Source: Bathynomus jamesi
Taxonomy: Eukaryota > Arthropoda > Malacostraca > Isopoda > Cirolanidae
Length of the DNA: 64,000 nt
Direction of reading: 5' to 3'
Assembly (NCBI GenBank): GCA_023014485.1
Contig: JAJOZX010001003.1
Coordinates: forward strand, 186,001 to 250,000
Both the position numbers and the translations under genes were made by a program. Positions 42,600-53,489 of the stretch are shown here, piece by piece; position 1 is the first letter of the stretch, and every line of letters begins with the position of its first letter. The notes under the pieces are model-generated. The model was not told the DNA's origin. It ran no database searches and saw only the letters and a list, made by a program, of their open reading frames with translations.

Positions 42600-43170
42600 A
42601 GTTAGTATAGGGTATAGCCCGAGCCTCCTTTTTGTTTTAAATGCAGTCGGAGGTGCTGATCGGGTCTGGTTGCAGAGCACTGAAAGTTCTCTCCCATTGG
42701 CAGAGACGGGAAGCTTGATGGAAATTTCGGGACTCAAAACCTCCGAATAACTAATTATGTATAAAGGATGGCTACTCTTAAGGTACATCGTGTTTATTTA
42801 TTAAAATAGAAGCGTGATTTCCCTTCAGATGTAAATGTAGCAGGAGGCAGCGGGCTGGTTACAGAGTAATGGGTGTTGTCATTGTGAGGACGCTAGGGAG
42901 TCAAAACCTACGAATAAGTCTACAAAGGAGTGTCATGAGGGGAGTTCATTGGGATGGAGTTCGGGATGGTGATGTTCCCGTTTGATCGCAAATATAATAG
43001 GAGGCGCTGATCAGGTCTGGTATCAGAACACTGGGAGTTCTCAAATGATAGCCTTTTCTTACTTTTTTATTTTTATTTACGTGTTTCTAATAGTGGGAAT
43101 TCTCGGGAGTCAAAACCTTTCGAATAAATGAAGGGTTCAGGATTTCTTCCGGGGTGACGTCTCAATGTAA
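42600..43170. repeat. 3' UTR tandem repeat, about 3 units
   Basis: Repeated block: GTAGGAGGCGCTGATC, GGTCTGGTTTCAGAGCACTG, GGAGTTCTC, GGGAGTCAAAACCT and TCGAATAA, at about 42620-42760, 42835-42930 and 42990-43140. It follows the CR1-like ORF directly, so it looks like a LINE 3' UTR. Related blocks resume at 46870. 43171-43681 has no other feature. Confidence 0.7.
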
Positions 43171-43681
43171 CTGATCAATCTTTGCCCATTCGTGGTTCAG
43201 TGTGTTGATGTTAATGCGTCTGGACTGGTATGGGCACGATGTTTTTCGAATCAATCTTTTCCTCCCTGCAGCAAAGTGAGTTCACCGATTTTACCTTTAA
43301 AATTACCTTAGTTACTTTATAATAATGAATGTCTCTGTCAATTAATACTTAATCTTAATTTTCACATTAAATTAGGCTTCTTACGTTATTTAATTAATAA
43401 AGGGGACTAGGTCTTCATCGGAATTCAAATACGCCTAAGACAATGGGGAATATGGTCTAGCGCGGGACAAGAATAAGCCTAGGGACCGAAGAAAGAACGT
43501 ATTCCCCCACGAAGGTCCTAGGGAAGAAATGAATTAAATTTACTGTCTCAAGTTTATCTTAAAAGTGGACCCCATTTCCCACTGACACGAGTGGAAATAT
43601 TAAAGTGAAAATGACAAGGGAGGAGGAACTGGGATCTTCTGATAGACTGTACGATCCTCTCTAACAAATTGTTCTCACTGA

Positions 43682-44683
43682 CAGTGATGGGCACCGTTAC
43701 ATTAAATTGGGCGGCGTTACCGCTACTCGTTACACGTCGAAAATGTACTCGGCGTTACCGTTACATCGTTACTTTTGAAAATCCTTAAAGCGTTACCGTT
43801 ACCGATACACGTAACGACGTTACAAGTAACTAGTAACATTTGATATTTGTTTATGTGCTTTCACACGTATTTTGAAACCACAGATAAACTTACAAATGGC
43901 AGCCATACCACATAAATTCTAATAGCTACTATTATTGACTATATAAATGTTGTTCTCTTAAAAACGATATCTTGCACAATAATTTGCGACCAATGATTTT
44001 GGGAAAAATGAAGAGACCTAGAAAATATAAATTTAGTTGTTGTCACTAACACGGAATAGTGAATTGCATTTAATAGTCCTCATGAATGGAATGGCAATGT
44101 TATCAAATTCAAATTCAAATATCGATTTATTATTGTTAGTTTGTAAACACGATTCAATAGCTACATATGATACAACTGCCACCAATCACAATCCACAGAT
44201 CCACATCCACATCATGTGGACTACATCATACACACGGGCATAACAAACTAATAATGCATAAATTTGCTATCTAGAGGCTAGCTAGTTCTGTAACGTTTTA
44301 AAGTAATGTATTACGATTATAGGTTTATAGCAGTAATGAAATACTGAATGCATCTACAATAAACTTTATTGACAATGTATAGCTACAATAAACTTAATTA
44401 AACAAATAAAAATAACTGGAGTTGACAAAAAAATGATAATGGGCGATAATGAGAAATCCCATTTTCCGATTCGATTCTAAAATACAAACACTCTTATTAT
44501 ATAAAAACAAACATGTAACATGTAACGAGTGACGAAAAAATCCGTTACATTGATAAAAAATGTTAAAAGCGTTACCGTTACATTGATACATTTGAAAATC
44601 TTTCAGGCGTTACCTTTACTCGTTACTTTTGTAACGTTCGTTACGTAAAGTCGTTACATGTAACGCGTTAATGCCCATCTCTC
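43682..44683. mobile_element. non-autonomous hAT, CGTTACCGTTAC subterminal repeats
   Basis: 1002 bp. Ends CAGTGATGGGCA and (inverted) GAGAGATGGGCA. Flanks CTCACTGA and TCCACTGA agree at 6 of 8. Subterminal zones are filled with GCGTTACCGTTAC and CGTTACTTTTG words (43698-43830, 44535-44670). Interior without frame. Confidence 0.78.
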
Positions 44684-44906
44684 TCCACTGACTGATTCAC
44701 TCCCAATCTCGATGCGCTATCTTTTTTCCTTCCGCAATTTGGATTTTCATCTCGTATTGGGAAAATATTTTTTTTATTCTTTTTCCATTTGTTCCTCGAA
44801 CTTGGGAAAAAAAAATTAAATACCTTTATATTATGAGTTTTACACATTCCTAACTGTTTTATATTATTTAATTAACATATGTTACCTAGTTAACAATATT
44901 AAATGA

Positions 44907-44914
<8 letters not shown>

Positions 44915-44965
<51 letters not shown>

Positions 44966-44989
44966 TGTATATATACATATATATACACA
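44915..44989. repeat. (TA)n microsatellite
   Basis: TA tract touching the SINE B array. Confidence 0.95.
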
Positions 44990-45092
44990 TTTAACTGCAA
45001 TGACCACGCAGTATATTAATGTATAGAAACGACGTAAGTATAGAGGAGCGTTCTGCACACGAGGAAGACAAATAACGAACAAATGAAAAAAT

Positions 45093-45169
45093 GAGGTAAC
45101 CGCCCGGGAATCGAACCCGGGATCTTCCGATTGCCGGTCAGATATGCTATCCACTACACCACGGGCCTC
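45093..45169 (-). other. tRNA-like head of SINE B (not a functional tRNA)
   Basis: Box A TGGTGTAGTGGATAGC and a perfect T arm CCGGG/CCCGG with TTCGATT. The acceptor pairs GAGG/CCTC but then has two extra bases on the 3' side (GGTTA), and the anticodon arm CTGAC/CGGAA does not close. The TCTGAC...AGAT wording recalls tRNA-Arg. Confidence 0.7.
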
Positions 45170-45533
45170 GATCAGTCAGAAGTCGTAATTCTCCTACAAA
45201 GGGCAGAAACCAATGCCCTGAGAGGGCACCCTCGCAAATCGTGAATATGTACATTTAACTGCAATGACCACGCAGTATATTAATGTATAGAAACGACGTA
45301 AGTATAGAGGAGCGTTCTGCACACGAGGAAGAGAAATAACGTACCTCATTTTTTCATTTGTTCGTTATTTCTCTTCCTCGTGTGCAGAACGCTCCTCTAT
45401 ACTTACGTCGTTTCTTACATTAATATACTGCGTGGTCATTGCAGTTAAATATACATATTCACGATTTGCGAGGGTGCCCTCTCAGGGCATTGGTTTCTGC
45501 CCTTTGTAGGAGAATTACGACTTCTGACTGATC

Positions 45534-45610
45534 GAGGCCCGTGGTGTAGTGGATAGCATATCTGACCGGCAATCGGAAGATCCCGGGTTCGATTCCCGGG
45601 CGGTTACCTC
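45534..45610 (+). other. tRNA-like head of SINE B
   Basis: Same 77-nt sequence as 45093-45169, plus strand. Confidence 0.7.
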
Positions 45611-45798
45611 ATTTTTTTCATTTGTTCGTTATTTCTCTTCCTCGTGTGCAGAATGCTCCTCTATACTTACGTCGTTTCTATACATTAATATACTGCGTGG
45701 TCATTGCAGTTAAATGTACATATTCACGATTTGCGAGGGTGCCCTCTCAGGGCATTGGTTTCTGCCCTTTGTAGGAGAATTACGACTTCTGACTGATC

Positions 45799-45875
45799 GA
45801 GGCCCGTGGTGTAGTGGATAGCATATCTGACCGGCAATCGGAAGATCCCGGGTTCGATTCCCGGGCGGTTACCTC
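45799..45875 (+). other. tRNA-like head of SINE B
   Basis: Third near-identical 77-nt head, 265 nt after the second. Confidence 0.7.
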
Positions 45876-45939
45876 ATTTTTTCATTTGTTCGTTATTTGT
45901 CTTCCTCGTGTGCAGAACGCTCCTCTATACTTACGTCGT

Positions 45940-45945
<6 letters not shown>

Positions 45946-45972
<27 letters not shown>
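45946..45972. repeat. (TA)n microsatellite
   Basis: TA tract between the array and the mariner end. Confidence 0.93.
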
Positions 45973-45973
<1 letters not shown>

Positions 45974-45975
<2 letters not shown>

Positions 45976-46445
45976 GGTGTACATAAAGTCAGGATCTATT
46001 TTTGTGAAGCACTTGGAAATTATATGGAATTCAATCATAAAATGATAAAGTGGTAACATTTATTAAATAATTAAGAGTAGGATTCGACGTGACGCCCATC
46101 AGTATCCCTGCACAGCTCAAATCGTTCCGCAGCATTTCTAAACACATTCTGGAGCATTTGCGGGGTTATGTTATCTGCAGCAGTTCGTATACGTGTACGT
46201 AAGTTTTCAAGACTCGTAATCTTCGTCTGATAGACGTGCGATTTGATAAAGCCCCATGCAAAGAAATCTAAAGGGGTTAAATCTGGTGATCTCGCTGGCC
46301 AAGGTCTGTTGCTTCCGCGTCCGATCCAGCGATTTGGAAAACGTCCATTTAGATAATCCTGAACAATTTTGGCATAGTGACAAGGAGCACCATCATGTTG
46401 ATAGACGACGGTATTAACAATCCTATCCCTATTTCTGGGATTCAC
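45974..46445 (-). pseudogene. DD41D mariner transposase C-half with one TIR
   Basis: The end CAGGGTGTACATAAAGTCAG starts at 45974. The 46445-46071 minus frame (124 residues) reads VVYQHDGAPCHYAKIVQDYL (second D), NGRFPNRWIGRG, WPARSPDLTPLDFFAWGFIK (third D), LENLRTRIRTAADNI and RNAAERFELCRDTDGRHVE. I count 41 residues between the two D: DD41D. The N-terminal half and the other TIR are absent; the break is near 46450. Confidence 0.83.
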
Positions 46446-46487
46446 CTTAAGCCTACTTGGAATTTATATCTTAATTAACTTATGTCT

Positions 46488-46679
46488 AGAACCCGGATGT
46501 TCAGGCAAAATGCCATAAATTCTTTTTTTCTTCTTTTTTTTTGCCTATATTTGCATCTACAGGAAAAAGTGCCTAATTTGCCTTTTTTCCATTATTTTCT
46601 AGTATTATTCCATTAGAGTCCCAAAATAGACCTATGCAACGACCTATGCAATGGCATTTTGCCTGAACATCCGGGCTTT
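46488..46679. mobile_element. 192-bp MITE with 10-bp target duplication (MULE-like)
   Basis: Left AGAACCCGGATGTTCAGGCA and the inverted right end AAAGCCCGGATGTTCAGGCA, then AAATGCCAT in both. ACTTATGTCT is duplicated exactly (46478-46487 and 46680-46689). A 9-10-bp duplication is typical of Mutator-like elements. Interior T-rich, no frame. 46690-46859 unassigned. Confidence 0.83.
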
Positions 46680-46859
46680 ACTTATGTCTTTCATTTATGC
46701 CAAAATTTTACTATATTTTACATTATTAATAAATCCCTAGTTTTATAATCCCAATATAGATGATAAATTATTTGGGGAAACCACTCCTTTCCCCCTTTTT
46801 TTTTCTTTTCCTCCTCCTATTTCATTATTAAAAGGGAACAGCTTGAGGGAGGGCTAGTT

Positions 46860-47190
46860 AGGATAGAGTGGAAGTAGAATGTTTCCTTTGCCAATAAGTG
46901 TAGTAGGAGGCGATAGTGTGGCCTGGTTTCAGAGCACTGGGAGTTCTCAGATGATACCCCATTGATAGAGAAGGGAAACTTGATGAGATCTCTCGGGAAT
47001 CAAAGCTTTCGAATAAACTTTTTCAATTTCAGGGATGCTACTTGGTGACACAGTGTAGAATTATTAGTACTTTTTATGAAATTCGTGGTATATTTAACTT
47101 AGCTAGCTAGAGAAATTTTTAGGTTTATGTAGAAATTGTGATGTTCTCTTTTGCAGCAAATGTACTCTGAGAAGGAGGCACTGGTCTCAG
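46860..47190. repeat. CR1-like 3' UTR repeat, continued
   Basis: GTAGTAGGAGGCGATAGTGT, GGTTTCAGAGCACTGGGAGT, GGGAATCAAAG and a second start at 47150 (AGGAGGCACTGGTCTCAG) match the block at 42600-43170. Confidence 0.7.
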
Positions 47191-47195
47191 CCGCG

Positions 47196-47417
47196 CAAAG
47201 CTGGGCACTTGCGTTTTTTTTGCGGTACTGCGGTACTGCGGTACTACCGCACTACCAAACCGGTACCGCATAACGCAGTACCGCAAAAAATGCGGTAGCG
47301 GTACTGCTGTACTTTCAGCGATCCTTTGCGGTACTGCGTTATGCGGTACCGGTTTGGTAGTGCGGTAGTACCGCAGTACCGCAGTACCGCAAAAAAAACC
47401 GCAAGTGCCCAGCTTTG
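47196..47417. mobile_element. palindromic MITE, GCGGTACTGCGGTA repeats
   Basis: 222 bp, nearly perfect inverted repeat from CAAAGCTGGGCACTTGCG to its complement. The arms are full of TGCGGTACTGCGGTACTGCG and GTAGTACCGC, like hAT subterminal words. TSD unclear. It interrupts the 3' UTR-type repeat, which resumes at 47418 (GGTCTGATCTAGTTTCAGAC). Confidence 0.82.
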
Positions 47418-47429
47418 CAGTGGTCTGAT

Positions 47430-48200
47430 CTAGTTTCAGACCACTGTAACTCCGTAATTCTGTAATACTGTTAAAAAAAACTTATTAGGTTGGCTTACCA
47501 AGATTCATGGAGGATTATAAAAGTCACGGAGGTCGACTTTATTAAATTTAACATGGATTCTGAATTTTGATTGAGTTTTCCATTTAAACTGAAGGTGTGT
47601 GTTTGAAACTTAAATATTAAACTAATAACAGTAATTTAGCTCGTGCGAATGAGGGAGGTTATTTCACAATGAACAGAGGAAATGTGGAGCTGTAATCATT
47701 GAGGGAGGGCTTTTTACTAAGGACGTGTAGAAATTCAAGAATGCGGAGGTCAGTTGGTTGGTTAGTGGAGTCGATAATTTTAAAACTGGTAGAGTGTAAC
47801 AAGGTAATCATGGAGTTGATAGTGGTTTCTTATGGCTGAATTGGGTGGTATATTTAGGGGTTGTGAAGTTCTTGTTGGAAAGTCACGTTGTTCGTCTACT
47901 CTTATTTGATACTGATTGTACAGTATGTACTTCCAGGAGATTGTTGGAGAAGGAGATTGTAGACACTAATCGACCAGGAAAGTACTCTGGGTGGGGGGAC
48001 GTTTGGCAGGAGACAGGGAGTGCAGAAATTCCCGTTTCTCCTGTCACTGTCCTCCTTAGTTTATCTTTTTCCGTATTTCTTCTATCCTGTGAGAAGTTCA
48101 GCATGTTCTCATGCACACATTTCTATCACTATTCTTCACTACACAACCTGCACCTTACACATTACACAATCTTTTCAAAGTTAAAAAAAGAAACAACAAA
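47430..48200. other. unassigned DNA, possibly LINE A 5' leader at its end
   Basis: The frame 47845-48249 has no recognisable domain and overlaps the LINE A start in another frame. The stretch directly before 48201 (ATTACACAATCTTTTCAAAG) could be the 5' UTR. Confidence 0.4.
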
Positions 48201-49420
48201 ATGGCATCGAATTCAAGAGTCTCGGAGTCCCCTGGGAAGGGGACCATAAATGTCCCCACTTCTGGATCCCCGCTACCGATACCAGGAATGCAGAACCTGG
48301 CAGCGGTTGTTGGTTCTGCTGCTAGCCATTCGAGATGTTCTGGATCTCTGCCTGATTCACTTTTCATAAATTTTTGCAATATTCGTGGCCTTTCCTCAAA
48401 TTTCCAATCTGTTGAACACCACCTCTCCTGCTCTAAACCTCACTTTCTCTTCCTCACTGAAACTCAGGTGACTGGAACGACTCAATTTCATTCCAAAGGT
48501 GGATGTCGCATATATATACACAACGACCGAACTTCCTCTCGTATTCCCGAACTTGAATCCAACGAATTCTACATCCTCTGCTATGGCTTACATGCCAATC
48601 TCAAACTAAATACATCTGCGCTATCTACCCTTCTCCTAATTCTAGTGATTACCAAACTCTTTGACAACCTCACTTCCAAAGTGAATACACTCTATCCCAC
48701 TCTCTTTTCGCTGAAATCTCCGTTTTAGGAGATTTCAATGTTCACCACCACCTTTGGCTTTCCTCCCATTTCACTGACATCCCTGGTGAATTAGCTTACA
48801 ACTTTTCTATCCTGAATGACGTGGAGCAGACTGTACAGCACCCTACTCGTATTACCGATCGCCTTGGAGATATACCCAACATTCTGAATTTATTTTTCAC
48901 CTCTCATCCTTCTTCTTACTCTGTCAAATATTTCTCTCTGTTGGGTTCCTCCGACCACAGTTTCATATCTGTCTCCTGCCCTATTGCTCCAGTTCGGCCT
49001 TAGCATCCTCCCAAGAGAAAGCGCATTTGGCACTTTGGCGCCACTGATTGGAGGACCCTTTCAGGAGGTACTGTCGCCATCCAACTCGTGACTCTCACTC
49101 AGCTTATATTTCTGCCCGAAATCGAACAAAATCTGTTCTTCGACTCGCCAAAAATCCCTTCATCCGACAAAAATGTGAAAACCTATCTAATTCTAATTCT
49201 TCTCGCTCTTTCTAGCACCTACCCAAGAACCTCTCCAACAACTTTACTTCTTTCCCTTTACTTCTTTTCCATTCTGATGGCTCAGTTGTCGTCTCTTCTT
49301 CTGATAAAGCTGAACACTGCTCAAACTTTTGCTTCCAACTCAACCCTGGACGATTCCGATATTGTTCCCCCATTTTTTCCTCCCTCTGGTTTAATTAACC
49401 AATTTCAAAGCTCTCTACTA
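48201..49420 (+). pseudogene. LINE A ORF2 5' half: AP-type endonuclease plus linker
   Basis: Starts at MASNSRVSESPGK (48201) after a 5' leader. Endonuclease motifs: FINFCNIRGLSSNFQSVEHH (catalytic N), FLFLTETQ (catalytic E), then after frame breaks [14 protein letters not shown] (D, N), [20 protein letters not shown], and [14 protein letters not shown] (SDH). Linker WHFGATDW at 49030 and the 49080-49400 stretch also present at 6313-6590. Stops near 49400, before the RT. At least three frame breaks. Nicks DNA to prime reverse transcription. Confidence 0.86.
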
Positions 49421-50737
49421 TCATAATGCTGTTAAAACTGTCAATTTAACATGTCAGTATGAACAATTTAAGCCAAGAATGTAGCATACTGTTTATCACA
49501 CTAAGACTAAGTGATGAATCTCAGGCATAATTTCGTATCAAAATCGAATAGTAATTTTGGACAATTAATGTTAAGTTGACACAGTTAAAACTTTCACTTA
49601 TGGCTGAAATCGAGTCTGCCCCTTTCACAATCATTGTACTTTCTTCACCGGAGCTACAACAAATCAGGCACATTATTCCCACACTAATAACAATTCTCGT
49701 TTCAGCTGATCAAATCCACTTAATTAAGCTGGAACCCTAAAATTTCCGCTATAAAACTCTGTAGAGTTCCATTTCATTGGATCTTAGGCAAATTAATTGC
49801 CAGTTGACATGCTCTCTCCTATTGTTATTTCACTGTAAAGTTAATTCAAATTTTGTACGAAACTTAATTGAAATTTTTCATAGATAAATAATTTTTCGAC
49901 TTTTCAGAATTTTTTGGAGTCACATTTATTTTCAATGTCACAATAAAATTTTGTTTCAAACTGTAAAATTCTGGACTTATAAAATATTTGAATTAATTAG
50001 AGTCCACTAGAGGTCGAACCAGTGTGAAGAAGAATAAAGGTGGCAGGCCCAGGAGTGCATCAACAGAAAACAATACCATTCTCCGTGAAGCCCTCATTCA
50101 AGGCAGAAAAGTAGACCCTTGCGAGCGCTGCACACACACACACACACAGCTTATGAATCAACAGGTTGCAATGGATTGTTGGACCACACTGTAGAGTTTT
50201 TTCCGATCAATCCTCGCAAGAAACAATTTTGATTTATTTACTTCCATTGTTTATTGCATCATGTAAATAATTTCAAAGTATGTTCTGCCAAAGTAATTAT
50301 TAAAACTGAAAATAAGTTTTAGATTTTGAACAGACTCGTCTGCGCCTTCGCTTTATTATATGCCTTCATTATTATATATCGAGTATCGGTAACTATTTTG
50401 AAAGACGAGAATATTTCCTAGATTAATTAAAGGAATAGTGGTTGTTTACTAAACAATTCAGAACGTGTATAGACGTTTTAGAAATGTTTATGAAAGTATA
50501 ATAAACGTACCTTTAAATGCGTTTATTAAAAGTTTCATTTCAAAACGTACCTTTGTTTATTGGAATCATATTAAAATTAATCGTGATCAGATTCAACCAA
50601 GGTTCGAAGTGAACTTTCTAAAGTAAAGCAACAAATTCAACTACACCTCGAATCAACTACGCTGAGGAGCTCAACCTTTTATGAAGCAATCCTTTTGGAT
50701 TATTCGAGTTTAATTAAAGTCTACAAAACCCATACAT

Positions 50738-50740
<3 letters not shown>
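49421..50740. other. no gene; one weak transposase-linker-like scrap
   Basis: At 50030-50110 the plus strand reads NKGGRPRSASTENNTILREA, reminiscent of the GRPR linker region of mariner transposases, with nothing convincing on either side. The rest is unassigned. Confidence 0.4.

Positions 50741-50805
<65 letters not shown>
50741..50805. repeat. (CA)n/(TA)n microsatellite
   Basis: Compound tract marking the 5' end of LINE C. Confidence 0.95.
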
Positions 50806-50808
<3 letters not shown>

Positions 50809-50824
50809 AAAAGGAAAACAAAAA

Positions 50825-52700
50825 CGCGCGCCGCTATTGGGCCTTAAGGACGGGAAATAATGAACTAACCGACGATCCAAAAGAAATATCTGATACATTG
50901 AGAGCTCAATATGAATCAGTTTTCAGTACCCCAAAAGTGACAAAGCGATACCTGACATAAATGCATTCTTTGAAGAGGAATTGCAAGGAGAGTATATAAC
51001 AGACTTTGAGTTTACACCAGAAGATGTAGCGAGAGCTATAGAACAAATGAAACTACATTCAGCTGCAGGTCCGGACAATTGGAACGCATTATTGATTAAA
51101 AACTGTAAAAATGAAATAGCTACACCTTTATACTGGATATGGAGAAGATCCCTAGACACTGGGGAAATACCGAGCATCTTGAAAAGAGCAAACATTGTCC
51201 CTATATATAAAGGAGGGGACAGATCTCAAGCAAAGAAATATAGACCAGTGTCATTGACGTCCCACCTCACCAAGTATTTGAAAGAATAGTTAGACAGAAA
51301 ATTTATGATTTCCTGGAGACACGGGAAAGATTCAACGAAAATCAGCATGGATTCCGATCAGGTAGATCATGCCTATCACAAACTAATAGAGCACTACAAC
51401 AATATCCTAGATGCATTGGAAGGCAATGACAACTACGATGTTATATACACAGATTTTGCTAAAGCTTTCGATAAATGTGACCATGGTATAATAGGACATA
51501 AAATAAAGACATGGGAATAACAGGCAAAGTGGGAAAATGGATCTACAACTTCCTTAGTGATCGTCTGCAGGTCGTCAAAATTCAAGGTATATCATCATCA
51601 GAATCGGAAGTACGCAGCTCAGTACCACAAGGGACAGTACTGGCCCCACTCCTGTTCATTATCATGCTAACAGACATAGACAGCGGAGTAAACAGCAATA
51701 GTATAGTAACATCCTTTGCAGACGATACAAAGATCAGCAGAAAAATCAGCGATGTACATGACGTGGAGGCCTTGCAGAGGGACACGAACAAAATATACAA
51801 ATGGTCAGAAGACAACAACATGTCATTCAACGCCGAGAAATTTCAGCTCTTGAGATATGGTAGAAAGAAGAACTTAAACAGACTGCATATTATGCTCCAG
51901 ATAGACAGGAAATACAGAGAAGCATGAAAGCGATTGATCTCGGGATAATAATGACAGATGATGCGAAATTCGAAACACAAAATCAGATAGCGATAAATAA
52001 AGCAAAAAGAGTCGCCGGACAGGTTCTAAGAACGTTCAAGAGAAGGGACAGGACAGTAATGATTCCCCGCTAAAAACACTGATTATACCAAAACTTGAAT
52101 ACTGCTCAGTTTTGACGTCCCCATATAAAAAGGAAGAAACTAATAAACTAGAAGAAACGCAAAGGCATTTCACAGCCAAGATTGATGGCTGCAAAGAACT
52201 CAACTACTGGGAAAGACTACGTAAACTAAATCTGTACTCACTGGAAAGAAGAAGAGAGAGGTACATCATAATCTACATATGGAAAAATGATCGAAAAACT
52301 GGTACCAAACCTAAAAACTAAACCCAATTACCATTCAAACAACACTGGAAAATAGGAAAGGCAGAATGTGTAGTGTTCCCAAATTAAAAGCACGACAAGG
52401 GACCTCCTCAACCCTGAAGGAAAATAGCTTGGTTGTCAGGGGGCCAAGACTTTTCAACCAGCTTCCTAAGGACCTCAGAAACGTAACGGGGGTCAAAGTT
52501 GAAGTCTTCAAGAAAAGACTTGATGCCTGGCTCAGGACAGTACCAGATGAGCCGGGCGTGCCTGGCTATGTACGGTGGAGAGCGCAAGAAAGTAACTCGC
52601 TCCTCCACCAGGCCAGACCTAGAGGCGGGGCCACCAGCTTGACCTCCGTGTCAAGAGAGACCAACACACGAAACAACATAAGGTTCATAAGGTAAGGTAA
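50825..52700 (+). pseudogene. LINE C reverse transcriptase and C-terminus, best copy
   Basis: Order: EYITDFEFTPEDVARAIEQM, LHSAAGPDNWNALLIKNCK, ILKRANIVPIYKGGDRSQ, KYRPVSLTSHL (fingers), a broken QHGFR-type block (51340), NYDVIYTDFAKAFDKCDHG (catalytic D), SSVPQGTVLAPLLFIIMLTD, VTSFADDTKISRK (catalytic FADD), NAEKFQLLRYGRKK, LIIPKLEYCSVLTSPYKK, RGPRLFNQLPKDLRNVTG, PDEPGVPGYVRWRAQESNS, RGGATSLTSVSRET. Frame changes near 51290, 51510, 51930, 52065 and 52330. The 3' tail has AGCTTGACCTCCGTGT and ends AAGGTAAGGTAAGGTG before (TA)n. Endonuclease missing (5'-truncated at the microsatellite). Confidence 0.86.
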
Positions 52701-52703
52701 GGT

Positions 52704-52735
52704 GTATATATATATATATATATATACACACACAT
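52704..52735. repeat. (TA)n/(CA)n microsatellite
   Basis: Follows the LINE C tail directly. 52736-53480 has no gene; GGCTGAAAGTTGATGAAATC near 52830 resembles the inverted repeat at 57851. Confidence 0.92.
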
Positions 52736-53489
52736 TTTAATGTTCACAATTATATGAAAAGGAGGTTAATAGGAGTTTCGGGGCCACCTTTTTTGGCAAA
52801 GTCCAAATTTGTTACGCGGAGGATGACTGGCTGAAAGTTGATGAAATCATCATGAGCTCTCGGTCAATCGTTTTCTTATTGCTTTATTGGCCAATCATAG
52901 AAAATCATTTTCTTTGTCAAACGTCATACAAATACGTAATTGTTTACTGTTCAATGAACAGCTGAGAAGGAAGGGTGTGTCGGTGTACACTCATAGATTT
53001 ACATAATAAAACTTATATAAATTAAAAGTGAATTGATAGTTTACTTACAATATAAAGGAGTGGTGAAATTGTAATTTTTACAAATTGTGATATCCAATGC
53101 ATTTTGTTTAAAATGAGTAAGAAATTTGTACTTGGATATCGGCGGAAAAAATTTACATTTAAAGCCTCATTTAAGTTATAATACAGTTTTATTACTTATG
53201 TGTTGATCCATAATATGCCTCTTTCTGAATGTTATTTCAATTTTGGTGTCAGTTTGATATAATTTGCAAGATCGAAGAAAGTAAATTTGGAAGATGGAAG
53301 ATCACCGGAAACGTCGTGTTGAAGGGGTCGCTATCCACCTTTTCACCAGGTTAGGAATACGCTAAGTTAGGTGGGTAGGTTAAGTTGCGGTAGTAGAACC
53401 ATATGCCGAATATATATATATTAAAGGTCTTTTATTTCATTTCAGGTCGCATCATATCAGGAGTAGATTGAAAATGGCGGCAGTAGAAG

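Larger units (their letters stand above)
44990..45945. mobile_element. SINE B inverted and tandem array
   Basis: Minus-oriented units from 44990 to about 45343, then plus-oriented units to 45945, meeting at a centre near 45345 (AATAACGTACCTCATT). Unit length is about 265 bp: head GAGGCCCGTGGTGTAGTGG; body CATTTGTTCGTTATTTC, GCAGAACGCTCCTCTATACT, CTGCGTGGTCATTGCAG; link GGTGCCCTCTCAGGGCATTG. Heads at 45093-45169 (-), 45534-45610 (+), 45799-45875 (+). Copies are almost identical, so the array is recent. Confidence 0.88.

Noticed and set aside
45534..45875. True tRNA genes at 45.1-45.9 kb and 29.3 kb
   Set aside because: Box A/B and the T arm are good, but the acceptor has two extra 3' bases, the anticodon arm does not close, and each head is tied to the same body as in dispersed copies; so SINE B.
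47845..48249. 134-residue frame upstream of LINE A as a gene
   Set aside because: No recognisable domain, overlaps the LINE A start in another frame.
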